A stretch of 64,000 nucleotides of DNA from Jackrogersella multiformis. Its lineage: Eukaryota; Ascomycota; Sordariomycetes; Xylariales; Hypoxylaceae. The DNA is taken from contig CADCXD010000002.1 in the NCBI GenBank assembly GCA_902806575.1, positions 3,348,001 to 3,412,000 on the forward strand. The letters run 5' to 3'. Below, one piece after another: positions 1-9,819 of the stretch (position 1 is the first letter of the stretch; each line of letters opens with the position of its first letter). The notes below the pieces were generated by a model. That model was given only the letters and a program-made list of their open reading frames with translations, was not told where the DNA came from and searched no databases. Position numbers and translations under genes: made by a program.

Positions 1-403
1 CAGCAGCTACGTTAAGAACCTGGGCGGATTGTACGATGGCCTATACAACAAGAAAGGCCGCGGCTACCCAGATATCTCGGCGCAAGGTCTTTACTTTGCG
101 TATTTCTGGAATGGTACTGAGGGTACCATCAGTGGAACGAGTGCTAGCTGCCCCCTGACGGGAGGTATTATTTCGCTGGTGAACGACGCGCTCATATCGA
201 CGGGCAAGCCTCCGCTGGGCTTCTTGAACCCGTGGTTGTATTCGAAAGGATATAAGGGACTGACTGATATCACAGGGGGCAGTGCTGTTGGGTGCGGCGT
301 AGACGGATTCCCAGCAACTCAGGGCTGGGATCCTGTTACTGGACTTGGGACACCGATCTTTCCCGAGCTCGTCGCGTTAGCTGGCGGGAAGCTGTTTTAT
401 TAA
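1..403 (+). CDS. Sedolisin-type (S53) serine peptidase, C-terminal part (partial)
   Basis: The reading frame is open from base 2 with no start in the window, so only the last ~133 residues are present; the stop is TAA at 401-403. It carries the sedolisin signature SGTSAS, with the catalytic Ser codon at 140-142. The C-terminal calcium-site signatures follow: LTDIT then GG, and QGWDPVTGLGTP. Family knowledge: fungal S53 enzymes are usually secreted, acid-active tripeptidyl peptidases made with a signal peptide and a long propeptide. Those parts, and the Glu/Asp of the catalytic triad, lie upstream of the window. I infer an extracellular tripeptidyl-peptidase; the exact subfamily is not decidable from this fragment. 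Confidence 0.93.
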   Translation, partial: SSYVKNLGGLYDGLYNKKGRGYPDISAQGLYFAYFWNGTEGTISGTSASCPLTGGIISLVNDALISTGKPPLGFLNPWLYSKGYKGLTDITGGSAVGCGVDGFPATQGWDPVTGLGTPIFPELVALAGGKLFY

Positions 404-1050
404 TGAAGAAGACATTCCGGGTTTTATGATGTGATATCTTGGCTCTCAGCTTAGATATAAGTCATATTAATATACCTTATATGTTGGTACGTAGTCTGGC
501 TTGGTGTTAACGATTAGCTCATGTAATGGACTCGGATTCTTGATGAAATGATATGAAAATATATACCTACATGTAGGTACCTAGGTAGGTACCTCAATTA
601 AATGAATATGTACCTAGGTAGCCTTGGAAATTAACAATATTGAATATTACCTAGGTGTGGAATAAGCTGCAAATATGCATTTTGGTTTATCGGTAGTAGA
701 TCCTAAGTACCTAGGTAACTGTAGAACTTAGTACAGTGGGCCAAGCAAGTTGGAAGGAACCTTAGGTTAAAACCTACCTACCTACCTAGGTAGGTACCTA
801 CATATTAATAGTACGTCTTTACACTACACTAGGTACCTAAGGTAAGGTCCCTACAGGTACCCACCAATTGATGTCATTGCCGCACTTGCAATAATATTGC
901 AAGAATAACAACAACAGCTACCTATTCACTTCATATTCTCGGTCGAGTGCGCCTGGCTTTCAGAAAGTCCTAAGCCATCCATATTATCCATCAATAATCC
1001 TCACTATTGCACCCTTGCTTGGGGATTCTTTCTGCCCCAGCCTCTTAAAC
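404..1050. other. Intergenic region with ACCTAGGT motif clusters
   Basis: No supported gene. It holds dense TACCTAGGTA/CCTAGGTAGG clusters (about 570-620, 645-660, 705-720, 765-815 and 830-865). It must contain the 3' end of the peptidase transcript and the promoter and 5' UTR of the following Dim1 gene. Confidence 0.7.
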
Positions 1051-1646
1051 ATGGGATCTATCGTCCTACCGCATCTGAACACCGGCTGGCATGTCGACCA
1101 AGCTATCCTCTCGGAGACGGAGCGCGTTGTCGGTGAGTGAAGCATGCGTGCTCTTTAGACGCGCAGGTTGTTAGTGGAGAAAAATGCTAATTGTATTCTC
1201 TTCTTTACCGCAGCGATTCGATTCGGCCGCGACCACGACCCCGAGTGTATGCGACAAGACGAAGTCCTCTACCGCATCGCCGACAAGGTAAAGAATTTCT
1301 GTGTCATCTACGTCTGCGACATCGACCAGGTTCCCGACTTCAACCAGATGTACGGTATGTGGCAGTCTCTCCCCGGTTCCAATTCCCAACTCGCGCTGCT
1401 TCTTAGCATCAGGTACTAACGTGACGACCATGTATAGAATTATATGACCCTTGCACCATCATGTTCTTCTACCGGAATAAGCACATGCTATGCGATCTAG
1501 GCACGGGAAATAACAACAAGCTCAATTTCGTCCTCGAGGACAAGCAAGAGCTAATCGACATTGTCGAGACGGTTTACAAGGGCGCCAAGAAGGGTCGTGG
1601 TCTGGTCGTCAGCCCAAAGGACTATTCTACCCGCTACCGATATTAG
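1051..1646 (+). CDS. dim1: U5 snRNP thioredoxin-like protein Dim1/Dib1
   Basis: Three exons: 1051-1132, 1214-1354 and 1438-1646. The first intron starts GTGAGT; the second starts GTATGT and has a perfect TACTAAC branch site at 1414-1420. The spliced protein is 143 residues, the normal length of this very conserved family. Recognisable blocks are the N-terminal LPHL..GW.VDQAIL, then VKNFCVIYV, VPDFNQMY, FFYRNKHM, DLGTGNNNK, and the C-terminal KGRGLVVSPKDYSTRYRY. The family is an essential component of the U5 snRNP and U4/U6.U5 tri-snRNP and acts in pre-mRNA splicing in the nucleus. It has a thioredoxin fold but lacks the CxxC redox site, and none is visible here. Identification is close to certain. 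Confidence 0.97.
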
Positions 1647-2366
1647 CGATATAATGTAGGACCAGACCATTCTACATCTCTGCCGCAGTATGGGGTGTTA
1701 TTGTGCCTTTCTTTCGCCCAAAAAGACTACCTTACGATTCTTACCTAGTGAGGATATCTAGAAGCTAGTGGGAATGTGTCTATGGTATGGTATGTGTTAG
1801 AGACGGGGAAACCTTAGGCTATACCAAAGAGCTAATAATACTTCGCTGGACATTTAGAGGCACCTAGTTGTACCGCCTCAAAACGCCTATGTAAGTTGGT
1901 ACAGGACATCATGACACCAACACGGACGGAGTGAGTTCTACGACCATCTAGAAGCCGCAAAGCAGAATGACTTCATTGTATTGTGCACTAGAAATCGACA
2001 TGAAGGATACAGGACGGTAGCAGCATCTCTGCCATTAAGTGTTAAATGTTAAGGAACGTATTAATAGGTATACGTTCCTACATGACTAGGTACCTAGGTG
2101 TTTAAGTATTGTAGATTATCGTACCTACTAGGAGGTTCGGGACAAGAAAGTGATGGTAGCCACATAATAAAGGCTGGGCATTACCTACTTCCCTGCCTGC
2201 CTATTTGTTCATATCCATAGTTCGTCTTGAAGTGAGTGAGATATTGTATTTACCTAGGTGCCTAGGGAGCCCTGGAGGCGAAAAAGGGAAGGAATGAAAA
2301 AAAAAAGAAAAAAAAAGAAATTAATTTTTTTTTTAAAATAAAATAAAATAAAATAAAATAAAATAA

Positions 2367-2444
2367 AGTAAAATAAAGATATATATAAACTAATATGGCA
2401 TTATAAGTAAAATAAAGATATATATAAACTAATATGGCATTATA
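2367..2444. repeat. Two-copy tandem repeat, 39-bp unit
   Basis: Two identical, adjacent 39-bp AT-rich units at 2367-2405 and 2406-2444, each starting AGTAAAATAAAG and ending GGCATTATA. They directly follow an AAATA-type simple repeat, which suggests replication slippage. Confidence 0.9.
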
Positions 2445-3589
2445 CGTACTTACTTATTACGTAAGTATGTAATAATAAGAACTTTAAAAGCATTGAAAAT
2501 TATAAAATTAGAATGGTCGGAACCTTAGACGCGCGAGCCAATAGGGAAACCCTTGTTTACTAACTCTGTGGTCCCTGGAATTTATATTAGCTAAGAGGTA
2601 CCTAGATATTGTACCTAGGTACTAAGACTTATAGCATACCTAGGCCTCCCCGTGTTAAGCAAAAACATTGAACGAACACGCAATTTCTGTAAGAGCCACG
2701 TACTGTGCCCCACCTATGGATACCTACCTAGGTACCTAGGTACTTCGAAAGGTTACGTGCTGCCCGTTAAACCTTTCCCGTCCAAGGTGCCTAGTGTACC
2801 TCTAAGTACCTAGGCAAGTACATGTGCTGTGCAGTACAGCCAGCCCCATAAATTACAGCGTATTTTTTAGGTAGCTAAGGTGCGTAACGACAGCGTTTAT
2901 GTTTCCTTATGGATTTAGGGACTGGCTGTGTACCTAATCTAGAGTGTGTCCTGCCTCACTGCCTCAATTACCTCTACCTAGGTGTACCTAGGAAGGTACC
3001 AGATAAGTAAGTACCAGGTAGCCTAACCTAATAATTTAGACAAACACGAAGGCCGCTGAAACGAACTTGTACCTTTGAACCTTTGAACCCTAGAACCTTA
3101 GAAATCCATCCATCTTCTTATTTTTCAATTTTATTCCTGCATCATTTGATTTGATTTGACTTGATTTGATTTGGTTTGGGTTTTTTATTTTGTTTTCTTT
3201 CTTTATTAGAAAGTCGCTATCGTCCGTCAATCAACCAGGCAACTAGATCTATCTTGATAAACATCCATTATCACGTCGATTGGTTTGTCTCGCTCACATT
3301 CGTTTCGAACGTCCATCACCGAGCCATCCATCTCATCGGATCCAAGTCAACCCCCCCGGCTTTCGAGTCTCCGCTAAACTCTTGTGTTGTGGGTATTTGG
3401 TCTCGGGGGAGATACATAAGGCGAGCAAGCAGTCTACCTACTTCCAGACCCTAACGATATAAGAGAAGAGACAAGAGAAGAAGAGGGAGGAGGGTAAGAA
3501 GATAAATAAGAAGAGGATAATAGAATAGATGGTATTAGTGCCGGCCACTTATTTATCATTATCGTCGTTACGAGCCTAAAAAAGTAAGA

Positions 3590-3595
<6 letters not shown>

Positions 3596-3644
<49 letters not shown>

Positions 3645-3672
3645 GACAAAAACAGAAACAGAGAGACAGACG
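3596..3672. repeat. GA and CAGA microsatellite in the rhomboid 5' leader
   Basis: A run of GA dinucleotides (about 3596-3619) passes into CAGA/GACA tetranucleotides up to about 3672, ending four bases before the rhomboid ATG. It should lie in the 5' UTR and be variable between strains. Confidence 0.85.
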
Positions 3673-3675
3673 ACC

Positions 3676-5421
3676 ATGGCTGCCAACGAATACTACAACG
3701 ACTCTTCGCGACGCTATAATACATACGAGCCCTCTCTAGTCTCTACAAGTCCGCCCTCTTATACCTCGCAGTTGCACCAACAACACCAAGACCGTCCTGC
3801 CGCTTCTGCTTCTGCTTCTGCTTCTGCTCCTGCCCCTGGTCCTGCTCCTGGTACATCTACCGTGTCCCCCTTCGAGACCGTCTTCGATGACCACGTCTAC
3901 CCGACCAACTCGAAATCCCGACCAACTCCCGACTCCCTAAACACTAGCCAGCAGAACTTCGCCTACGATACGAGGTACCACGGTTCCTCACCTGGCGATG
4001 TTTCACCTGTAGGCACCGATGACATCCCTCTGCGTCATCACAACAACAAGTCTCCTGGCTATGCTGCTGCCGGCTCGGCTGATCATGTCTACGACACCAC
4101 TGATCACGAGGGTGGTCGTCGAGACGCCCCAAAGCGTGGCTTATTACGCTTCGGTGAACTGGGTATGCTGGGGTCGGAGAAGAGGAGGATACCGATCATG
4201 GTCTATCTATTTTCCCTCATTCAGATCGCCGTGTTTATTGTCGAGCTAGTCAAGGGCGCCCAACTCACCGGCTCGCCCATCCAGACTCAGCCTAGTTTTA
4301 ATCCCATGATAGGCCCTTCACAACAGGTTCTCATCAACATGGGTTCCAGATTTGTTCCGTGCATGAAGAACGTCGACGGCGTGCAAAACTACCGTGCCCA
4401 GGCCGGAGCCTCTGAGCTAGGCTTCGGATGGCCCTGTCCCAACACCACCTCGCTTGACCCTAACAACGACTCGAATAAATGTTCCCTCTCCGAGCTCTGC
4501 GGCTTTGCTGGCGTCCCCAACCCCGAGTGGGACCACGACAACGGTCTCAACCAGACCCCGGCGCCCAATCAGTGGTTCCGCTTCATAACTCCCATCTTTA
4601 TGCATGCCGGCATCATCCACATTGGCTTCAACTTGCTGCTGCAGCTCACGATGGGAAAGGAGATCGAGAGAGCCATAGGTTCTATCCGCTTCTTCCTCGT
4701 CTACATGAGTGCTGGCATCTTTGGGTTCGTCATGGGAGGCAACTATGCCGCCCCCGGAATCTCGTCCACTGGCGCTTCGGGGTCGTTGTTTGGAGTCATT
4801 GCTCTCACACTGCTCGATCTTCTCTATTCGTGGGGCGAGAGACGTAACCCTGGCAGAGAGCTGTTATTCATCGTCATAGAGATCGTTGTATCCTTTGCAC
4901 TTGGTCTTCTCCCCGGTCTGGACAATTTCTCGCATATCGGTGGCTTCATCGTCGGCATATGCCTTGGAATCAGCGTCCTCCACTCACCAAATGCCCTCCG
5001 TCGCAAGATTGGCGAAGATCATTTTGGGGGGCCTTCGTACTCTAGCGTAGGCGGCGGTATCACCAGCGTCGCCTTTCCTGCCTTCTACAGAAACCCGGTA
5101 GGCTTCTTCAAGGGTCGGAAACCTCTATGGTGGGCTTGGTGGCTCGTTCGCGCTGCGTTTCTGATCCTTGTCATCGTCGTGTTCATCGTGCTGCTCGAGA
5201 ACTTCTACTCCAATCAGAATAACTGTAGTTGGTGTAAATACCTCAGTTGCTTGGTGAGTGACTCCGGCCCCCTTTCCTTTTATCTAGAAACATTATTAAC
5301 TTCTCGGCAGCCCGTCAACAATTGGTGTGATATCGGAAACCTAACCATCTCAACATCATCCACTAGTCAGAAGAGGGGTGTCGACTTGTTTGCGCTTGAG
5401 CAAGTGGCCAATTTCTATTGA
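3676..5421 (+). CDS. Rhomboid family intramembrane serine protease
   Basis: Start ATG at 3676 in good context (ACCATGG). The N-terminal ~170 residues are low-complexity, Ser/Ala/Pro-rich and probably cytosolic. A membrane segment follows at ~175-195, then a multi-span rhomboid core. Landmarks are FMHAGIIHIGFN (loop and TM2 HxxxN type), GASGSLFG with the likely catalytic Ser368, and HIGGFIVG with the likely catalytic His420. After the core come another membrane span and a Cys-rich tail (CSWCKYLSC). The frame runs straight to 5421, but 5254-5310 looks like a 57-nt intron (GTGAGT...CAG). Splicing would join SCL directly to PVNNWCD, the arrangement I expect in relatives, giving 562 residues instead of 581. 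Rhomboids cleave transmembrane substrates in the secretory pathway; the substrate is unknown. Confidence 0.92.
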   Translation: MAANEYYNDSSRRYNTYEPSLVSTSPPSYTSQLHQQHQDRPAASASASASAPAPGPAPGTSTVSPFETVFDDHVYPTNSKSRPTPDSLNTSQQNFAYDTRYHGSSPGDVSPVGTDDIPLRHHNNKSPGYAAAGSADHVYDTTDHEGGRRDAPKRGLLRFGELGMLGSEKRRIPIMVYLFSLIQIAVFIVELVKGAQLTGSPIQTQPSFNPMIGPSQQVLINMGSRFVPCMKNVDGVQNYRAQAGASELGFGWPCPNTTSLDPNNDSNKCSLSELCGFAGVPNPEWDHDNGLNQTPAPNQWFRFITPIFMHAGIIHIGFNLLLQLTMGKEIERAIGSIRFFLVYMSAGIFGFVMGGNYAAPGISSTGASGSLFGVIALTLLDLLYSWGERRNPGRELLFIVIEIVVSFALGLLPGLDNFSHIGGFIVGICLGISVLHSPNALRRKIGEDHFGGPSYSSVGGGITSVAFPAFYRNPVGFFKGRKPLWWAWWLVRAAFLILVIVVFIVLLENFYSNQNNCSWCKYLSCLVSDSGPLSFYLETLLTSRQPVNNWCDIGNLTISTSSTSQKRGVDLFALEQVANFY

Positions 5422-6086
5422 TCAAACAAGATCTTTGTTAGATCTATATCATAGTCAATGCATGATGGTAGGCGAGCGGTGGATTTATGATACCCGAATT
5501 TAGATCTGGTATTGTGTGAGAATACATGATCTTTCTAGTAATAATGGATTGCTCAGGACTAGGAAAGGAGGCCAAAATGTCCAGTAGGGGTCCATTGAGT
5601 GGTAGTGTATGCCAAAACACTTGGGGCTCCGGCGCGTTGTGGCGTCGTTATAGTTGAATATACAGAGTGCGGAATGAAGTTAACGAATCTTATGTACTGA
5701 ATGACCGTAGACTCCTTCGTGAATGCTTGGAGGGTCAATGTTAATGGGGTCACACGGCGAGCTTGTCTAACATGTCTGATCTTCTTAAAAATAGCCAGGG
5801 CTCTGGTCTTGAATGACAAATAAGTTACTATTTTCGTCTCAGAAGAGACCGCGGAGCATATCATCTGCTCTCCGCATCATGCCCGAGTGTCTAACAATGG
5901 CTCTAGGATGGCCTGCTATTCAATCCCATCAGCCTGGAGCACGTTGGCGCTTGATGCGATTTGATTGATATTTAAATAGAATGTGACCACGCCTGGCAAC
6001 CACAGTGTCGAACTGAAGAAATATGACGTTCTCTCATCACGTTAAACCGAAACATAGCTTCTAGGAAACCAAGTTATCATCACACA
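5422..6086. other. Intergenic region between convergent genes
   Basis: No supported gene. This is the 3' region shared by the rhomboid gene (plus) and the condensin gene (minus). The open frame at 5559-5864 (minus) resembles no known protein. The ACCTAGGT motif is absent. Confidence 0.6.
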
Positions 6087-9000
6087 TCATTCCTCTCCAT
6101 CCGTCAACAGGTCTTCCACGAGCGAATCACCTTCACTCCGACGAGCCGTAGTAGTAGAGACGTCAACTTCGTCTTCCACAAGATCCTCTTCTTGCTCCTC
6201 TTCTATTCGTGGCGCTGGGGTCACGGTGACGTCTTCTATAATAGTTTTGTCATCCGGAGCAAGGGAAACACTCCTACTACCGCTTCGTCTGGACACCTTG
6301 TCCTGCTCCCCTAGCTGGTTCACGATTTTGCCCAAGCTCACATGAATCTTGTATAATGCATTCCTGCTTGTGGCATCCGATAGAAGGTTGTCTTCGACCG
6401 CTGCCGATATGTCTTCATAGAGACTGCGAATTTTATCCCCCGAGGAAGCTGGGGAGATGTACAGTTTTCCTAGCAGAGGCGCAATGACCTTCTTCTCCTC
6501 CTCTGTATTATCGTCAGCAAAACCGATAGCAATGAACGAGGATGCGAAACTTACTGCTGAAATTGCTGGTCAATTTCTCAAGAATATCCCTCGCCAAGTC
6601 TAGATGGACGTCTCCGTTCACGTTCTTTTTGTCTGCGTCCATAGGTATACCAGGTGTGTAGCACTTTCGAGGATCCGTCCAGTCGACTAAACAAGCACCG
6701 ATAGTGTTAAGGCTGGCCATCTCATCACCGACATCCATGTCGTCATCGTCGATACCTTCCCTAACGTTATAGAGAGAATGTAGAGCGTCAAGTGCTACGG
6801 ACCCCATGAGTTCCTGGTTTTCAGTTCTCGAAAAGCAAAACACAGGCAGGAAATAATTGAGAGCCTGCCTGACACTCTGATTTCCTGCAGTCGAAGGATC
6901 GAAGTAGGCAACTATCAACGTCTTGAGAAGCTCTGTCGACGCATCGTGATCTGTCACTACACGGCCAAGTAACAGCTTGCAGACAGCTACTGTCGCCGCA
7001 CCTTGGGCTTCTGGGTTCTTAGAGCCAGACCGCAGTGCGCGGACATAAACCTTCAAAAGTGCTGGGTTCGCTGAGAGCAGCTGTGCTCCGTGGACGTTCA
7101 GGATATCTGTAAGAATCTGGAGAGCCGTAATCTGAAGAGCCGAGTGGCCCTTGCTGAAGAAGTGCATAAAGAGGGTCAGGTTTTCTTCGGCAAGTGGGCG
7201 ATCAAGGAGCGAACACAAGCCCAGGCAAACCAATCCACGTTCCCGGACTGGAGCCTCGTGGCTGCGGACTGCCGGGACAACTAAGTTGTTCAGCATCGAC
7301 ACCAGGTGATCGTTCTCCTGAAGAGTCCCTTGAACATTAGAGAGCATGCATTGGACGATGTATAGACATTTCATGTTGATCATGATCTCCTTGATCGCCT
7401 TCTCCCGAGCTTCCTCCTCGCTTATGCTGGTATCTGCACCGCGTTTTCCATTCTTGGTGGGAGTACTGTCGCCGCTGACTTCGGACCGAGCAGAATGAAA
7501 GCTCTCCTCGCCGTCGCCGACTGCAGATTCATCATCGACAATCGTGTCATGGACATCAGCAACGGCTTCTAGGACGACACTACAGAACTCTTTCTCACCG
7601 GCTGTATCTGGCGCGCATATATCTCGAAGCACCTCGATAGTCAGCTTAGTGATCTCATCTGGTAGTTCCGGTATGGACAAGGCTTGCCGCAATAGAGCGA
7701 ACATCTTGCGTCGGCCAGCCTCGTCCGAGTAATCCAGGGTGAGGATGATATGTAGGAGTTGCTCGACGATGAACTCTTGTTCGACCGTAACTTCCTCCTC
7801 GTCCTCTTCCACACCGTTCTTGTTGTTGACTCTCCTAATAGCTTCGATAAGGGCGTTTAGGTAGCTTTCGAGGCAGACGGCCAGCTCGGTGACCACGGGT
7901 AGTTTCTCTTCGATTAGAGATTCGTACTTCCCATTTCCCTCGGTCCGACAAAAATCGTTAAAGCTCCTGGCGATGAAGACGGACTCGGCGCTGAGTGTCT
8001 TCAAGTAGCTATCATTTAACTCTACAGCATCACGATAATCCGGCCTTCCTTCCCAAAAGCCCTTCATTGCTTCTAGGGCAACACCATTTTCAACACCAGA
8101 GTTGATGATGTCTATACGCTCAAGTAACTCGAGAAGCCCATCTAAGGTCGGAGGAGCTGACGCAGCCGCTTGCTCGCCGTCTTCGGGCTGGTTGACAACA
8201 GCGCAATCCTCAATCCAACGCTCGCGGAATAATCTCCCGGCAGCCTTTCGGACATTCTCATCTCTATCTCGCAGCCCCCAGCGGAGCAACTTTTCTCGCA
8301 TTGAAAGAGAGAGATGTCGAAAGTCACCAAGTGCGGGCAAGAGTCTAGAGTAGACTGCACGGCGAGTGGCAGGATCCTGGTCTCTAGCCCTTTCTAAGAG
8401 ATAGGGGAGAGTGTTCGGAAGGATGGGCAGGTTGACAAGAAGCGAGCGCCTCACATCAGCGCTCGGGTCATTCTGTAAGACTTCAAGGAGCTTCTCGAGC
8501 AAACCCGTCTCAACGTCGTCGTCGCTATCGTCGGAGTTGGCCATGCCCTCAACCTGATTTCCAGCCAATCTGCCAAGGCCAAGCACAGCCTGTGAGCGGA
8601 CCATAGCTTCCCTGTCGCGGATCCTCTTAAGGAGACCATGACGCAGCTTCTGGAATAAATCATCATCTATGGCATCTAAGGAGTTGATGACATGAGAGAT
8701 CAGCTGGGTTGATCTGTATCTCACAAATTTGTCCTTGGCCGTTAGCAAGGGCAAGATAGCCTCCATAACTTGGGTAGTAAGACGAGTGCTTGGAGTTTCA
8801 GGCATGGTACTAGCATCGACATCTTCCTCTCCTAGCAACTCATTGTCCTTGTCATTGGCGTGACGAAGGAACAGCCCAATAAAGCGAATGATCTTCTCGC
8901 CGACACCTTCGCTCTTTTTCACCGGCATGATCCTGAGGACGCATCGCGAAAACTCGTTATTGAAATCGTCTTCATGGAAATCAGTCAGGGCAGATTTGTT

Positions 9001-9270
9001 AGGACGCGTCGGCTCGTAGCAGCAAGCCTCGTGAACCTTGCGGAGGTTGACGGCCAGCTTTCTGTGAGTGGCAGTGGTCTTTTGCGCATCGCGGAATATT
9101 GCGCATATTTGTTTTCGTAGCTCACTATCAGGTGCCTCTTCGGGGATGTCTATATTGGACGACGACACACGCGACGTCGCGGAGGCGCGCGAGTTGAGTG
9201 TTGCGCTGGACACTTTATGGGATACGGCGGCAGAGGTGCGTGCAGACCTCGTAGAAACTCGAGCCGGCAT
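6087..9270 (-). CDS. cnd3: Condensin complex subunit 3 (CAP-G/Ycg1 type)
   Basis: Two exons on the minus strand: 9270-6555 and 6502-6087. The intron at 6503-6554 starts GTAAGT and ends ACAG. The protein is 1043 residues, close to the known length of the yeast subunit. Residues ~50-600 are a helical HEAT-repeat array, including FVRYRSTQLISHVI and MVRSQAVLGLGRL. A condensin-specific C-terminal HEAT block follows (IVQCMLSNVQ, ERGLVCLGLCSLLDRPLAE, DPRKCYTPG). The tail is acidic with many Glu/Asp. Family knowledge: this non-SMC subunit binds the kleisin and DNA and is needed for mitotic chromosome condensation in the nucleus. Its start is divergent from NOP4, with about 550 bp between them. Confidence 0.93.
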
Positions 9271-9819
9271 ACTGGATACATGTAAAAATCTGCCGTGACT
9301 TTATTTGAAAGCTTGGAACGCGAGTATCGCAAACAATACGCGGCTTGGATATAGAGTAGAACAAGTCGCAAAAGAGAGAATGAAGTTACCTAGTATATGA
9401 TATGATGTGATATGTATGTGGTGGTACCTTATGTAGGTATAGGTTTGTAAGTTACAATGGATACCTTATATACACTATGTATTTACGCCCGCGACTTCCA
9501 CCCTCCCAGAAACAGTAGGTAAATCAATAAACCTACCTACCTAGGTAGGTAAGTGGCTGCTAGGACAACAACCTTGGAACCCCACGTAATTCAAGCCACA
9601 TCCCAGCCATACCCCACCTACCTCTTAATACCTACGTACCTACCTATGTACCTAGGTAGTGGATACTTGATCGATAACGAAACGATCCATCTTATCAGTG
9701 ATTTTTTTTCCATCTCGTCCCCAGACAGCTTCTTTTTTTTTCTTCCCTTGTCCCCCACATCAGAAATACATTTCCACCATATACCATCTCCAACCCATCC
9801 TAGATACGTTAAGATTAAA
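9271..9819. promoter_or_regulatory. Bidirectional promoter region of condensin subunit and NOP4
   Basis: 550 bp between two divergent start codons, so it must hold both promoters and 5' UTRs. It carries ACCTAGGT-type clusters at about 9430-9440, 9530-9552 and 9618-9658, and a pyrimidine-rich tract just before the NOP4 start (9700-9800). No individual factor site is assigned. Confidence 0.6.

Larger units (their letters stand above)
1647..3675. other. Two-kilobase intergenic region and rhomboid gene 5' leader
   Basis: No convincing gene. It contains several ACCTAGGT clusters (2090, 2250, 2590-2620, 2720-2745, 2975-3000), an A-rich stretch of AAATA repeats near 2290-2370, a tandem 39-bp repeat (2367-2444), and TTGAT-type repeats at 3145-3175. 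Simple GA and CAGA repeats run up to the rhomboid start codon. Confidence 0.7.

Noticed and set aside
5559..5864. 101-codon minus-strand frame between the rhomboid and condensin genes
   Set aside because: No domain, starts and stops arbitrary, inside the shared 3' region of two convergent genes.
9553..9819. N-terminal extension of NOP4 by 89 codons
   Set aside because: The extension translates intergenic ACCTAGGT repeats and a pyrimidine tract. A normal Nop4-like start is at 9820.
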